Source: Flammula alnicola
Taxonomy: Eukaryota > Basidiomycota > Agaricomycetes > Agaricales > Strophariaceae
DNA: 64,000 nucleotides
NCBI GenBank assembly: GCA_015499995.1
Contig: JADNRV010000028.1
Span: 62,001-126,000, forward strand
Direction: 5' to 3'
Part shown: one piece after another, positions 11,287-23,856 of the stretch
Layout: every line of letters starts with the position of its first letter
Numbering within the stretch: the stretch's first letter is position 1
Notes under the pieces: generated by a model
Told to the model about the DNA's origin: nothing
Databases searched by the model: none
Seen by the model: only the letters and a program-made list of their open reading frames with translations
Position numbers and translations under genes: made by a program

Positions 11287-12251
11287 CTTGGACTTGATTC
11301 TGGAATTCCCAGCTTCGCATTGACTTTCATGCGACTTTTCCATGTAATTATACTTTCTCTCCTGACATTCTCGTGAGTTACGAAATGCGTGATATGACTA
11401 TCGTTGGGCTTGTCCTTGACTTTTGCCTGACTACGTCCGACTTGTCCTGACAACCCTTTATTTTCGTATACCTTCCATGCATTCCAGATGGTTACATCTG
11501 AATTGTGCGTGCCTAGGTTGTATGCAAAGATATCATCTGATTTTCGCAATCCATGTTCCAGTGTGTAGAAAGACTTCCTTATCAAAATCTTCAATCTGGT
11601 GGCAAAAAGACTTTGATTCTCTCGATCTTGTTTACATCCTGGAAAATAATAGAACTCTTAGACAGTTCTCGTCCAGCCCCGTCCCCGTCTTAAATCCGCC
11701 TTTGGCTGATCTTAACCGATATTGTGATTTGCTTAAAATTGCTTAAAAATCATTCGTTCATAGCGATTCAGGGACTCAGTCGGTCATTATTTAAGGTTTT
11801 AAGGTATACTTTGCCTATATAAGATGAGCAGCGATTAAATTATTTATCGCCCGCAATTCAGAAATGAATGGGAGTTCAGAAATTAAGAGGCGCAGAGGCG
11901 TCGCGATCATTTATCATCCTAAGGATGCATGCGGTGTAGTTTCTTGGACCGCTCCAAGGCACAGCAAGACCATTCCAGCATCATATAAGTAATTAATGCC
12001 TCAGGGTTTTACATCAAACTTATGTGGCTGAGAAGCGGCTATTCCGGTAATCTAGCCACGGGCGCGCGGGCGCCCACAACAATGTCATGGACATCTCAAA
12101 GACAGAGCTGAGAGAGTCGATCATCGACGATCGATGCTCAATGGTACCCCATACTATGACGGCATGATCCAACCACCGACTATTATTAACCTTCTGGAAT
12201 TTGAAATTCAAGTGCTTTCCAGATCAGATTCGGCCTACGAAATCCTTCTCT

Positions 12252-12274
12252 CTTTTCTTTTCTTTTCTTTTCTC
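12252..12274. repeat. TTTTC microsatellite
   Basis: About four perfect units of TTTTC on the + strand, flanked by further pyrimidine-rich sequence. Confidence 0.9.
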
Positions 12275-14930
12275 TAGAATTTTGGGAGTTTGTCAGTTCT
12301 TGTCTGAATGAACTCCATGGGGTAGTATTGCTGATGCCCAGCGTTTTGTCAAATGCGATAGGTTGTGGTTTTGTCCTCGGCAATGTTTTTAATCGCCGAA
12401 ACTATTCTGAAAGCAGTCAAGGCTCTGGACGGCTGCAACTTTTCCGTCGATGTGAAGGATGGGCCTGGGACCGGCGAGTTGACTCAATTGGCACTAGGGA
12501 ATCGGCAATGTCCTCTAATATTCTCTTAGTCCTCCTGATCCTTGTGTAGGAGCGGTAATGAGGGATCTAGTATCTGCCGAGGGAGGAATACGATATTGTG
12601 TATGATGCAATTATGATGGACCTAGACAAGTGGGTAATAATCTGGAATAATGCATTCCTAAATACCGTTAGTATCGACCTATTTCTCACTTAGCTGTTCT
12701 TTGAGACTACCAATGTATAGCTGTGTAACTTGACTCTCGTAAACCTTACACAAAGCAGCCATCCTTTCTGCCTCTGTGCGTAGTAACATAGGTATCTTCC
12801 GCAGAGTATTTGAGGTGTCTCAGATAATTAGTAGCAACGGAAAAGCGGAAATGCAAAGCCGTTGATCATGTCTATTCGTTGTCATTAATATTACCATTAT
12901 CTGTGATGTTGCCATCTGCGCCTCAAGCGGTGGCTCGGTATACTTCGACTATTATTATTTTCGAGTCTCGTCCTCAGCGTTGGCTAGACATGAATTATTA
13001 AATATGGCACGACATCTGTGGCTCTGCACGATAAATCTCTACGGTCTGGCCTTCCGCTTGCTCCTGATTTTCCCATTGCATCTTCCAAGAATCCCGAAGA
13101 ATTCGAATCCCCTTTGGAAGCTTTCTCGTCTTACAGTTCTTCGATGGATGCAACCCAAATCCTGTAATGTAAAACTGTTTTTCCGTGGATATGATCCTCA
13201 GAGTCGAGTCTGGACTCGTACGGCAAGGTTTTGTTCGCTATTTCCGCACTAGATGGTAAGGAATACGATATGTACATGCGGATGTAAATTTTTTCTACGC
13301 GGGTCGCGTAACTTAACCACATTGAGAACCAGGAGCTAGACTCTGCCCCGGGACATGTCGCCATCTCTGTGTGCAGGCTGGCTATGGAAATCTCACACTG
13401 ACGGAATATATATGCTTATGGGGAATCTGGTCCACAGAACAAGTGAACGTCCTTTAGAAGAGGATTGCGGTCCTCCATCAACTTATCGATGGGCGTTGGT
13501 GGACCGTCATCCAAAACAAACTCCAGGTCTGAGCCCAATCGAAATTTCACGGGTACCAGTAGTAAGAAGTACTAGTAAGGTAACCATTGAAGTAAGGTAA
13601 CCATTACTCGCCTTTTCTGAGTGGCCATTATATCTGGTCAGAGTATGGTGTCGCAGTCGATCTAATCGATGTGCCGTAGGATGTATGGTGTACCTCACGG
13701 GAGTTATACCGATAGTATATCACCAAGTGTAAATATTAATACACCTTATTGATCACGTCGGAGTCTGTGATAAGATTTTTTATCACAATCCCATTGGTTG
13801 GTAAAGATAAGATATATAGACCAATCAGAAGGCAAGAACTTTTTTCTGGAATGTATTTCGGTCTTTCACGGAGGAGAGACATGGATACTTAGAGGCCGGA
13901 AACACTAAGATCGTGATAGAAATGACGGAGAGATACTTTTTAATGGTCTAGGTGAATCCTCCCCTTTTTCACTATGTGTTTCACATAGAAATATCCCATA
14001 CGAGAAAGTACCGGCATGTCTTGCCGACCGGTCAAATTTGCCTTCTATGGACAGACGAACTTTCTAAGGCCGGAACTAAGAATAGTCTCAAGAGATCAGT
14101 CGAAAATTGCGATTGAGGATTTGATACTTTTCGACATTCGTGGGTTGGAATTGTGCGAGAATAATTTGGCGAGCGCCCACCAGCCTGGTCTGTCCTTGTA
14201 ATGTCACATGCACCGCGGTGCATTCCTTACTCATGCTTCAAGTTTCTCTCGCACGCTACTTCGTTCTGATCTAAAACCTCGAACCCTGTTTGTTAATACA
14301 GAGGTCCGAATTGGACGCAAGCGCCTCGCAATGTGATCCTTTGCTTCTGCCCATCGGCGTCATATTATCGACTAATAAATTTATGAACATACCGAAAGGG
14401 CTGGTCTCCCTTGAGGACGGTAATACACCTTGTTCAAGTACGGACATACGAGGTCACTTGAGCGGAAGCCTTTAATTTGTTTCTCTCTGCGGCGTGCGCC
14501 ACCCATTGAATTTAAAAGCGCAGTCTGGGGATCAGATGATACAGTCAGGGTAGTCCAGGTAAAGGCATCGCATTCGACTTGAACGCAAGTCCATATTTGC
14601 GCTATGTCCGCAGAAACATAGAAATACCTTCAAACTGCCGATTTTGTGGATATAGACTGGCATAAGGATTTAAGAAGAAGCTTCTCGGCTAGATGATTCC
14701 AATTCTGCTAAGAATCGAGGCATCCGATAGACAGTGATAGAAGACCTGGGCTCCGGCAGCGCAAGGCCGTGCAAAATGTGGTCCTCGACACGCCGCGATT
14801 GCGAAGCAAGTAGGAGACCCGCAGCGTATTTGTTACTATTAAGCGTGCGATCTTATAGGCGCCGGAGGCATCGAGACAAAGGTGTACTTCCATACAGAGT
14901 CAAAGTTGCGCCAGGGATTAGCGGAAGAAG

Positions 14931-15166
14931 TACTGTACTAAATCAATCAATTCGTCAGTAGGTGTGACCTGTGACCCAACTGACGAAATTTTGAATTCGT
15001 CAAATTACTATATTTGGCATATTTTGATGGATTTGTAAGCTTTTTGATGCCCGGAACGACCATTCCGCGGGGATTTTGGGGATTTTTACTGTGACCTCTG
15101 TGACCTTTCGTCAAATCGAGTAGGCCTGTGACCTGTGACCGCCGAATTGATTGATTTAGTACAGTA
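14931..15166. mobile_element. MITE-like element with about 24-nt terminal inverted repeats
   Basis: The left end starts TACTGTACTAAATCAATCAA and the right end is its exact reverse complement ending at 15166; the match extends to about 24 nt (TTCG / CGAA). Total length is 236 nt. If the outer TA at each end is the target duplication, the element is 14933-15164 with CTGTAC termini, as for Tc1/mariner-derived MITEs. Subterminal regions carry repeated GTGACCTGTGACC words on both sides, and the interior is AT-rich with no reading frame. It has no transposase, so it would be non-autonomous. Confidence 0.8.
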
Positions 15167-15797
15167 ATCTCATATGTCCTGGACGCTTGAAAGAATACAA
15201 TTTTTTAATTGTCCCCCGGCGCTTTGACAGTGCAGGCGATCATTCAAATATTCACCATGGAATTCCGTGCGCCTATTACATAAATGCAAGTTGGATACAC
15301 TTAAATTGAAATTTAGAGTGAATTAATATCTCCGAGGTTGGAATTGCATTTGCATCTGAGCTCTCGCCGGATATCTGTCTCGAGACCAAGACCCGGGCCA
15401 AAAGAGGCAGGCTTGGCCACGTGTCCAGTCCCGTGTTCGTGGGCCTCTCTTGCCTCTTTTTCCTTTCTTCATCCATAGTCCGTGCCTGTGCCGATTTACG
15501 GGGAATCCCAACCCAAAACTATATATCTACCCCCGTGGAACTCTTTCAGTGCCAACTTGTCTCAAACTACTCTTTCTCCAAGACCCATCGCACTGTGGAT
15601 CTTTTGTCTGCGCCGTTACAGGACACTGTTCCGATTCTACCAGGTCGACTTCTTGGACCACCGGGGTATTTTTCGAGTGGATTTACCGGTTTCCGAGCCT
15701 TGTTGTGCGCCGGAGCTGGGCTAGTCGCGTTCTCGCGATACGGTTGATTTTTACGCCATCCGAAGTACGTCTCCTCTCGACAGTATCCATGCCCAGT

Positions 15798-15820
15798 TTC
15801 GATTGTGATAATTAATCACA
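15798..15820. repeat. Imperfect palindrome GATTGTGAT..ATCACAATC
   Basis: Nine-nucleotide arms GATTGTGAT and ATCACAATC surround a 5-nt AATTA centre. ATCACAATC also occurs near 13785 beside TGTGATAAG. It lies about 170 nt upstream of the next gene and could be a binding site or a decayed terminal repeat. Confidence 0.5.
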
Positions 15821-15991
15821 ATCTTGTCATAATATAGAAAGTCCGACCATCCGAGTCCCATACAGATCCACACCGTCACAAGCGAGTCAAGTTCCCAACG
15901 TGTTTTTGTCCTTCCGGCGTCCTCTTCCTCTCTCATCGATTATCTCCCACATCATTTTTGACGTTCGGCAGGCGCAAGCTATCATCCCACT

Positions 15992-18496
15992 ATGACCCAT
16001 GCTCCGAGCTCCCTCTTCAAGGCAATACTCCCGCACCAGCCAGTTGCGATGCTTATGCTGATTGAAAACTCTCAAACAATGTCGCATATTTGGTCTGATC
16101 TGAGAGATCAATACCTTGACCGGCTCGTCGATAACCTCACTCTCGCCAACTCGTCTGCCCCGGTAAGTGATACAACTATCGATCACATGAACCTTTGAAG
16201 CTCATACGCCGACGTCTTCATCAGATAACAGTGTCGGTACTTGAGAGTTATCCTTGTCAAGATCATGGAACGAATACTTCTCTCCCCCGACAGTATAGCG
16301 GCTACCACGATGGACTAAGGGATGTCAAGTTTAATTTCAATCCAGATAACAAGATTTCTGTAGGACGCATCAACAGTTGCATCGATGTGCGTACTTGAAA
16401 CTACAACGTGCGTCCTGGTTTTAACGTCCTTTTTCTCATAGTTCCTCGACTCCGTCAAATTCCAAGGACAACCGCCTGTACTTCATCTCATCATTGTTGC
16501 CGCGACAACACCCTCCGACGATGACAGTGGGACTGGATTCTCCTCTAGCGGATATTCTCCGTGGATTTTCCTCGCTCAAAAAATGGCGGAGGTGAGATAT
16601 ATTTGGTTGTTGAATGTATCTTTTAATTGAAGATCCATCGTACCTGTCAGAAACATATCCATTGCCACATGGTCGTGAGTCCTCAACATGGCATGGGCTC
16701 GCTAACGACGTTGTTTGAAGAGACAGTGAGTCTACTAGTATTTCATAGGTCCTTTCTGTTCGCGGGCAGTCTGGCCTTACATGGTCGCAACAGCTGAACA
16801 TGGATTAGCTTCGATTACAGGAAAATGTCGAAGAAAAGCTATACCCCCAGGTTGATCCCTCCAGGATGATGATCAGGCTGTCTGGGAAGCCGAACTATCA
16901 GGTCTACAGTGACCCTGGTAAGTCCATGAACTACTCTGAATTCCGTTGTCGTTGAATTCACTCCTCGGATTGCATAGCACCGTCAAACCCATATGTACGT
17001 AATGATTACCACTCGATCTGGCTGTCATTAAAGCTCTTCTTTGAACCATTCAGCCTCCCCAACACGTTGTTCCTCGACGCAACTCATATCCCGTTGACAA
17101 TTTCTACTCGGAAAGGGTCGAGGAGCCAGTGACTCCACTTAATGGGGATGCTGATCCACCGCCTAGCCTTGTTTCCCAGCTTCAACAAGTACACGGATTA
17201 ACGAAAAAGAAGGTATACGGCGCAAAACCGACCAGACAGCCATTTTTCCGCGACGAACGCGTTCGTGACAAATATCGCAAGGCTCCTACCCCGTTGACCA
17301 TGCCCTTACCTATGGCAGACAAGAAGCTGCCCTCACCCACAGCTGGAGGAAGGGCGATTTCTCAATCAAGGGTCGATCGTATGGCCCGGGTAGGTCAGGC
17401 GAGTCCTACAGAGCTGCATTCGCGCCGGCAACACGGTTGGCCACGCCGAGGCTCTCGATTGTCAACTCCTGAACCTGAGAACGCACCATGGCCACCATCT
17501 CCATCCGCCTACCATGATATCTCGCCCGGAAGTTCATATGTGTCTTCTGTCTCTTCGGATCTTTCAGCGCCGGTAACCCCTGTAACGACCATGGAAGAGA
17601 TGTATGGATTTCCCAAGGCCGTACCCTCGAATGCTCCGACATCTATCCACGGAGCCCCTCCGTCATTGACCGGGTACCAAATTGGACGAATGCCGGAACC
17701 GAGTTGGCCTCAGCAGCAGCCTCCGCAGCAGTTTCACCAGCAGCCTCAGCCTCAGCAATACATTTCTGCGTACAATCCTGTGGAAGAGTCTTATTTTCCT
17801 CCTCCTCCGCCGCCGCCACCATCTCAATTTTATTCAAGCAACGGTGAATTAGTACGCGACCATGAAACGCAATCACCACCTCAGCGACCACAGAATCCCT
17901 CTGTTCCTCCGTCCTTACCTCCTTCCTCGTATAACACATATGTGACGGACTCGCCGCCTTCTATGGGCTCCCAACCGTCATCTATGGCGAACACTCCAGA
18001 CGGCTCTCCACACCCTTCCGCACATGCGACCTTCGCCCCCGCACCGATCGACACGAGTTTCGCTGCGTACGTAAACGCCCGGGCCGCTGCACCCAAAAGG
18101 CGAGCCTCAGAAGAGGACGAAGAGCGTTTCACGTTTAGCAAAGACTTCGTCGCCGCCACTGCTGCGTTGTTCGAGGCAGAGGTCCTTCCTGCCTACCCCG
18201 ACTATCCTGGCATGAGCTCCGGGCTCTCTACGAGTGGAATGCAAGCCAACTTACCGTCGTCGATACCCGCGTCTCAGCCGGGCGAGCTTTATGCTTCTAG
18301 GGTTAAACGCAATCCTTTTATGCCTCCGTCGGCGCCGAAGCCAGGGACGACAACTTTTACTTATATCCCTTCGCATGCCGCCTTCGCGTATGGCCCGCCG
18401 GCGGACGCTATGGTTGGCAAAGCTTCGTACATGCCTTACAATGCGCCTTCTTACCCGCCAAATTACGGCTCCTCTCTCACAGGTTGGGCCGGCTAA
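15992..18496 (+). CDS. Med25-like protein: VWA domain plus long Pro/Gln/Ser-rich tail
   Basis: Exons 15992-16162, 16225-16386, 16442-16591, 16633-16725, 16821-16917, 16978-16994 and 17054-18496 give about 710 residues. The N-terminal 230 or so residues resemble the von Willebrand A domain of fungal Mediator subunit 25: PVAMLMLIENSQTMSHIWSD, then PRQYSGYHDGLRDVKFNF, PPVLHLIIVAATTPSDDD and KHIHCHMVVSPQHGMGSLTTLF. The intron at 16726-16820 may hide a further short exon (VLSVRGQSGLTWSQQ). The C-terminal 480 residues are low complexity (QQQPPQQFHQQ, a run of prolines near 17800) with a basic patch KRRASEEDEERF. Med25 links activators to RNA polymerase II through Mediator. The VWA call rests on pattern memory, so a different VWA nuclear protein is possible. 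Confidence 0.6.
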
Positions 18497-19157
18497 TTCA
18501 TCCGCTCAAATTCTTGTAACACTACCCGCTCTGTATACAAACTTATCATCGAACACTTGAGGACAATCACCCTGTTTCTTGCTGTCTTGGTTATCAGACC
18601 TGTTTGTAATATTACCTATGCTATCCGCGTTGTTGACACCCTTTTTCTCCTCTCTACTCGCTTGGTCTTTACGGTCTCTCACACTTGTTTTTGGGATTTC
18701 TGATGGAAAAGTTGTACTCGTCGTTTAGTAGTGTTTGTTCTATTATTTAAATAAGGGACTTTCGTAGCCTATAAAAGTGTTTTAGGATGGTCCCAATGGT
18801 CTTCGTTAACCTTTCGCATTCCTGACATGAGGTAATGTTGCCCGCGTCATTGTTTCGGTTGATAAAGCCTGGGATCTGAGATTGAACCTTGATTGACTGG
18901 TGTGGGCAATGTTCATAACCATACTCAGGTGAAATGGAGAGCACAAGAGCAGATAACCCAATTTGCGAATATGTTGCAGTGGAGGATTTCAATGAGTATG
19001 GCTCTAATTGGAAGCCTCCACGAAGTCGCCGTGGAACTGGCGGCGCTTTGCGTCTTCGATACAGAAGAACTGTTTGGAAAATGAGACACTAAAAGGATAT
19101 ATGTACATTGCACAATACAGAATGTGGTAAAAGGCAAAGAAGGAAATGGAATCTCAA
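18497..19157. other. Convergent 3' region
   Basis: Spacer of about 660 nt between the Med25-like gene (+) and PRP46 (-), T-rich on the + strand just after the first stop. It should hold both polyadenylation regions. No gene seen. Confidence 0.45.
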
Positions 19158-20949
19158 TCATTGAGATTGCTCGGCGTAGACCTATTATAGCGTATCAGCA
19201 CCATGTTTACTCCGATGACAGCGTTGTCACGAAGGCCCAACAGCAATGCACGACGACATACCTTGATCGTCTTGTCGGCTCCGCCTGTGATCAGCCGTGT
19301 ACCAGTCTGATCGAATGTCGAGCAGAAAACGCCAGCCTCTGCCTCGAGAGAACCCGGTTGGGGAACATCGTCCATGTTCTGAAATGGCGTGCCGGTGGCG
19401 TAGTCCCAGAACGTCAGAGTACCGTTATCGCCTACCAAACAACACAAACAAAAGGGTGGTCAGCATAGATTCGCGCCATTTTACCACGAAGAAGGTGGAT
19501 CATGTCACAACACGAACAAAAGAGCTGAACAGAAGCAACAGAAATGTACATAAAAAGACAGGCAAGGGAAAATCCTCACCTCCAGAGAAGAAAACGCCTT
19601 CAGCGTTGACGGACAGCGTGTTGATGATAGCGTTGTGGCCACTGAAATTGAATACAAAGGCGCCCTCTGGGCATTTCCATTTTTTAATGTTGTTGCCGCC
19701 CGCCGAACCCGAAGCGAAGGAATATTCTGTTGGATGGATGGCCAGAGCGCGGACAGACTTTTTATGATGTGTCAAAGTCGTCATCGTCTTCCCTGCGGCA
19801 AGATCCCATAACCTGAAAAGAAGACAAGAGATAACGATGAGACACAAAGCCTCGGAGAGAATATATATATAACGCACCTGACCGTAGAATCCATGCTGCC
19901 TGTGATGACCTGTGGGTCAGATTCTTGGCATTTTACGTCCGCAACAGTCGCTGTATGCCCTGACAGAACATGAATCTGGGCTTTCGTCCTCATATCCCAA
20001 ACTCGAGCAGACGCATCTCGACCAGCAGTGACCAGAATGTCAAGCGTGGGATGCAGAGACAACGAATAGACACCTGAGAGATGTCCGTGATAGTGGCGAA
20101 TGACTTTGTTGGCCTCCAGATCCCAGCATTTTACCATCTACGGGAAAGAAACAGAATCCGTGAGTTTGTGATCTCCATCAGAAGAAAAGTCTTGACCTTG
20201 TCTTCTCCACATGAAAAAAGATAGGGGTGGCGTGTTGACACAGCCAAACCTCGAACGGTCGAAATGTGACCCGTCAGCGACAACTTCAGTTCCCCACTTG
20301 CAAGGTCCCAAATCTTGATCACTCGATCTCCGGCACCTGTTGCGAACCATTTATTTCCAGGCTCCACAGCGACACTTCGCACCCATCCTAGATGTCCTGA
20401 AATAACGCGAACCAGCTTCCAAGGAGGGTGATATTCTGGCTTGACAGTACGTGTAGTTTTGTGAAGGGCAAGGGCCTGAGAAAGCTTCGTCGAAGAGGCG
20501 AAGGTAGAAGGTTTGGCTTGCGGTGTTTTGTCGATTGTGGCTATTATGCGGGAAGCATTGTTGTCGACTTCTGAAGAAGAAAAATGGAGAAGAATAAGTT
20601 CGACTTCGAAACGGAGTACAAAATATCAGCAGTACCTCCAGATGTTATCAATTTTCGAGTTGAAGGAGGACGTGATGGACCAACTGGACCTTGTTGGGAG
20701 AGCAAGGCCGCCGGAAGTTCCTTGAAATCGCGGTATTCGTCGTGAATTTTGACAGTGAGTCGGATGCGAGAACTGCAGGATACTCAAGTTCAGCCGGATT
20801 GTCTCTTGTATGTAAGAATATACCTCATACCTAGATTCGTCTTCTACCAACACATCCCCAGACTCCGATGCGAAGATATCCCTCGTTCGTTTTGCGCTCC
20901 GTCTGTGCAGAGATTCAAGAGGAGGAAGTGCCGCTGTTGTCGTTGTCAT
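19158..20949 (-). CDS. PRP46: Pre-mRNA-splicing factor Prp46 / PLRG1 (WD40)
   Basis: Seven exons (20831-20949, 20636-20772, 20197-20570, 19878-20137, 19580-19812, 19262-19431, 19158-19181) sum to 439 codons, giving 438 residues. The C-terminal 300 residues form a seven-bladed WD40 propeller with the family wording [70 protein letters not shown] and [10 protein letters not shown]. This is the conserved PLRG1/PRL1/Prp46 signature. The protein is a core component of the NineTeen-associated (Prp19/CDC5L) complex and is needed for spliceosome activation in the nucleus. The last exon is only 24 nt and ends VYAEQSQ, shorter than the animal C-terminus. The N-terminus is short and basic, as usual in fungi. 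Confidence 0.95.
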
Positions 20950-20987
20950 TTTGATGGTCGTGTAAAGGCTCTACAGGCAATTTCCTG

Positions 20988-21268
20988 CTAATAAAGCTTT
21001 GATATGTCGGCAAGAGAATATTCCTTGCCAGTGCGACCTTCGTGCAGGTATTATAGGACAAGTGTTTAGCGAAGATAATGTGGTTTGTGTTTGAAAGACG
21101 CAAAACGGAACAGCGACAAGATGTTTTGACATGTTTGTCAAGAGCCTCCACTGCTACTTCCATGAGTTGAGCATCTTGCACAGAACAATCGCTTTCGCTG
21201 AGAGCCTTGAAGGTGTATTGCCCGCCATCCGTGCTGAAGGAGTATAAAGAGCAGTCGTAGTTGTTCAT
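20988..21268 (-). CDS. Possible tiny gene between PRP46 and TFIIS (about 66 aa)
   Basis: The minus strand from ATG at 21268 reads MNNYDCSLYSFSTDGGQYTF, then KALSESDCSVQDAQLMEVAV and EALDKHV, with protein-like composition. After a candidate intron starting near 21117 (GTCGCT) and ending near 21040 (GCACGAAG), a phase-compatible second exon reads RTGKEYSLADISKLY and stops at 20988. The 38 nt to the TFIIS ATG on one side and 38 nt to the PRP46 ATG on the other make it unusually compact. The donor is not a strong one, so the splice is uncertain, and I do not recognise the family. Alternatively it is an upstream reading frame in the PRP46 leader. Confidence 0.4.
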
Positions 21269-21306
21269 ATCGTCAATAGCGCCCTTGTAGAAGCACCTAG
21301 CACACG

Positions 21307-22767
21307 ATGTCGGACGTCATAGAGCTCAAAAAAACAGTGAAACAATTGCAAAGCGCTGTCAACGACCAGGTATGCCAAATCTCTCTAAATGAACCCTGTC
21401 ATTTCTGTCTCACTGAAATATTCGACATTTTGCAGGAGATCATATCTATCCTAAACATTCTTAAGCAAAAACATGTAACAGAAGCAATTCTAAGGGTGGG
21501 TGTTGCTCGTCAATTTTTTTTTCCATTTCCACCCCCCTTTTCCTATTCCGGTCTAGGCTGCGCAAACGCTAACGATTATCCTTGTGGCAGGAAAGCAAGG
21601 TCGGGCTCGCAGTTGGCAAGCTGAGGGTGCACAAGTCGAAGACTGTCGCCGATCTCGCCAAGGATATCGTCAAACAATGGAAGACGGCTGTGGAAAAGGC
21701 CAAGTTGAAGGCTGGTGGCACCTCGACAACGCATCAAGCGGCGGTACCAGGTGCGTAACTGCCTCCTTCAACCAGCGTATCATGTAGCTAATGGAAAGAA
21801 ACAGACAAGAAGCCAGCCGCAGGCCCATCGACACCGATAACGCCAGGCGGTGGCTCTTCAACCGTGCGCACATCCAAGACGGACGGGATCAAGGGATCAA
21901 CGGGGGACAACACAAGGGACAAATGTATGGAGATGATCTACGATGCTCTCGTTTACGACGCTACTGCTCGTGCGTGGTCTCTCTTATCGCGCTTGACACA
22001 TACTAACACCTCCTTCCATATCTCAGCCATCGAACTGGTTCTAGGTAAGGCGCAGGCCGTAGAGAAGTGCGTCTATATCAATATGGGGGGGACGAACGCC
22101 GACTACAAGTCCAAGATTCGCTCCTTGTTCGTCAATCTCAAGGATAAGAGTAACCCCGGTCTCCGGGCCAGCATAGTGGAGGGCAGTCTCTCGCCTGAGA
22201 AGTTTAGTAAGATGACCAGCCAGGTGTGTTTTTCTTCTTGGTTCTAATTTGAAAAGAACGTGTCTGACCTCAAAGTTGCATCAGGAAATGGCTTCAGAAG
22301 AAAGAAAGGCGGCAGACAAGAAAATCCAAGAAGAGAACTTCTTCAAATCCCTCTCGGCCGCAGAGAAGCAGGCCGAAACAGACGCATTCCAGTGCTCAAG
22401 GTGCAAACAGGTCAGAAGCATTCGTCTTCTCATTTATATCAGGATACACTGACTGTTGGGCCGTCTAGAGAAAATGCGTGTATCGTCAACAACAGACCCG
22501 AAGTGCCGACGAACCTATGACTGTATGTTCTCTTCAATTGATTCTTGATATATCAACGGAACTAATAGCCTCTTTTTCGCAAGACTTTCGTTACGTGCGT
22601 TCTTCTAACCCCGCTGGGCTATCAACATCATGAGATCCTAATCTTTTTTTTTCTTCTTTTTTTAATTGATAGATGCACAGTGTGTCAGAACAAGTAAGTT
22701 TTCATAAGCGTTTGTCAGGAACGTTTCATCCTAACAGGTTAACCTTTCTAGATGGAAATTCTCATAA
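21307..22767 (+). CDS. DST1: Transcription elongation factor TFIIS
   Basis: Ten exons (21307-21369, 21436-21495, 21591-21750, 21805-21969, 22027-22223, 22285-22410, 22469-22522, 22584-22594, 22673-22693, 22752-22767) sum to 291 codons, giving 290 residues. The N-terminal LW-type domain includes VGKLRVHKSKTVADLAKDIV; the central domain includes RDKCMEMIYDAL and ADYKSKIRSLFVNLKDKSNP; the C-terminal zinc ribbon has Cys252, Cys255, Cys280 and Cys283. The catalytic acidic pair Asp271-Glu272 sits in RSADEPMT, the invariant loop that enters the polymerase pore. TFIIS rescues backtracked RNA polymerase II by stimulating transcript cleavage. The last three exons are 11, 21 and 16 nt. The final residue pattern WKFS replaces the common WKFC. 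Confidence 0.96.
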
Positions 22768-23856
22768 ATATACTTCTCATCTCATCCGGCTTCTTCACAT
22801 GTTTTTGCGCGCCAATACGTCGCTCCATCACGTATCCTTGCCGCTTCCATCAATCTCTCTTCTTCCCAGACTTATGCGTAACATTGCAAATAATTTTATT
22901 CTATGTTCGTTTCGTGATTTCTGTTCTTCGACTCCTTTTTTTGATATCGTTGTTGCTCTTGGTCCTGCAAAAACTTTCTTTTTCCTTATCTTCTCCCAGC
23001 TGTTTCATTATTTTCGCCCACCCACTCGTACATAACTGAGATCGATACCTTAGAATGTCAAATAACCTTCGGAGCCAGTGATAATATTTACAAGAACCGA
23101 ATGGTGTGTGCGGATGTAAACTTAGATACCTTCAGACAGATGATTGTCAACGGACGGGTGCACTTGTTCAGACTGCTCCTTTCCCGCTTTTCTCGGGGCT
23201 CGTTAAAGTCCACGTTTGTCTGCACTTTCCTCCATGTATCGAACTACATCAGCTCAAGCTGGGACACAGGAGTCCATTGCCACTTCTATCATCTATAGGA
23301 TACAGTTTATCTGTTTCTCGGTTATACTGCGGAATGATCAATTTGAACCTGTAGAAGGTAGTGGTGTCGAAGCTGGCATACGTTTTAGGTTAGTATGCCG
23401 TTTCCGGCACATAATATGTCGACGTCTATCTCCATCTTTAGAACATGTTGAGGTACTCTAGCTGGATTAGCACTAACGCTAGTATATTAATCAGATGTGT
23501 CGAATTCGTATGCCGTTGTTTGGGCCAACATGAAATCCATTCTAACGTACCTGCTGACCTGGCCTTTTGCCTCTGACTTCTTCTTTCTACATACAAGGAC
23601 TCTTGTGGACCTTTGGCCGTCGGCTTCTGCCTATCTCGGCCTCCCATCCTCTTTCGGAAGAGCTACCCGATCTGCCAGTGCGGTACTAGTACCTCACGTT
23701 ATACTTATGCTGGTACATCGTCATTGTTAGGATATTTTTACTGTTTCCCCAAGGTCTCCGCTTTTGTTTAGATTGTTTTTGGCATCTACAACCCACCTGA
23801 CTATAAATAGTAGGATGCCCTATATGTATGTCGAAGTGCCTCTAGGCTCGTCCCCA

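Larger units (their letters stand above)
9541..15991. other. Gene-poor accessory block
   Basis: About 6.4 kb with no confident gene. It contains the decayed frame at 9958-10430, a 53-nt tandem duplication at 11181-11286, a TTTTC microsatellite near 12252-12274, a doubled 16-nt word (AAGTAAGGTAACCATT-like) near 13572-13603, a MITE-like element at 14931-15166 and an imperfect palindrome at 15798-15820. Open frames such as 15421-15747 (+) have no recognisable domain. The density of small repeats and lack of coding signal suggest old transposon-derived DNA. Confidence 0.5.

Noticed and set aside
15421..15747. 108-codon + strand frame with a hydrophobic start
   Set aside because: The N-terminus looks signal-like, but there is no domain, no intron logic and it sits in repeat-rich DNA; not enough to call a gene.
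13770..15820. Pair of TGTGAT/ATCACAATC palindromes as ends of one element
   Set aside because: The shared word is only nine nucleotides and the spacing of 2 kb contains another element; not convincing as terminal repeats.
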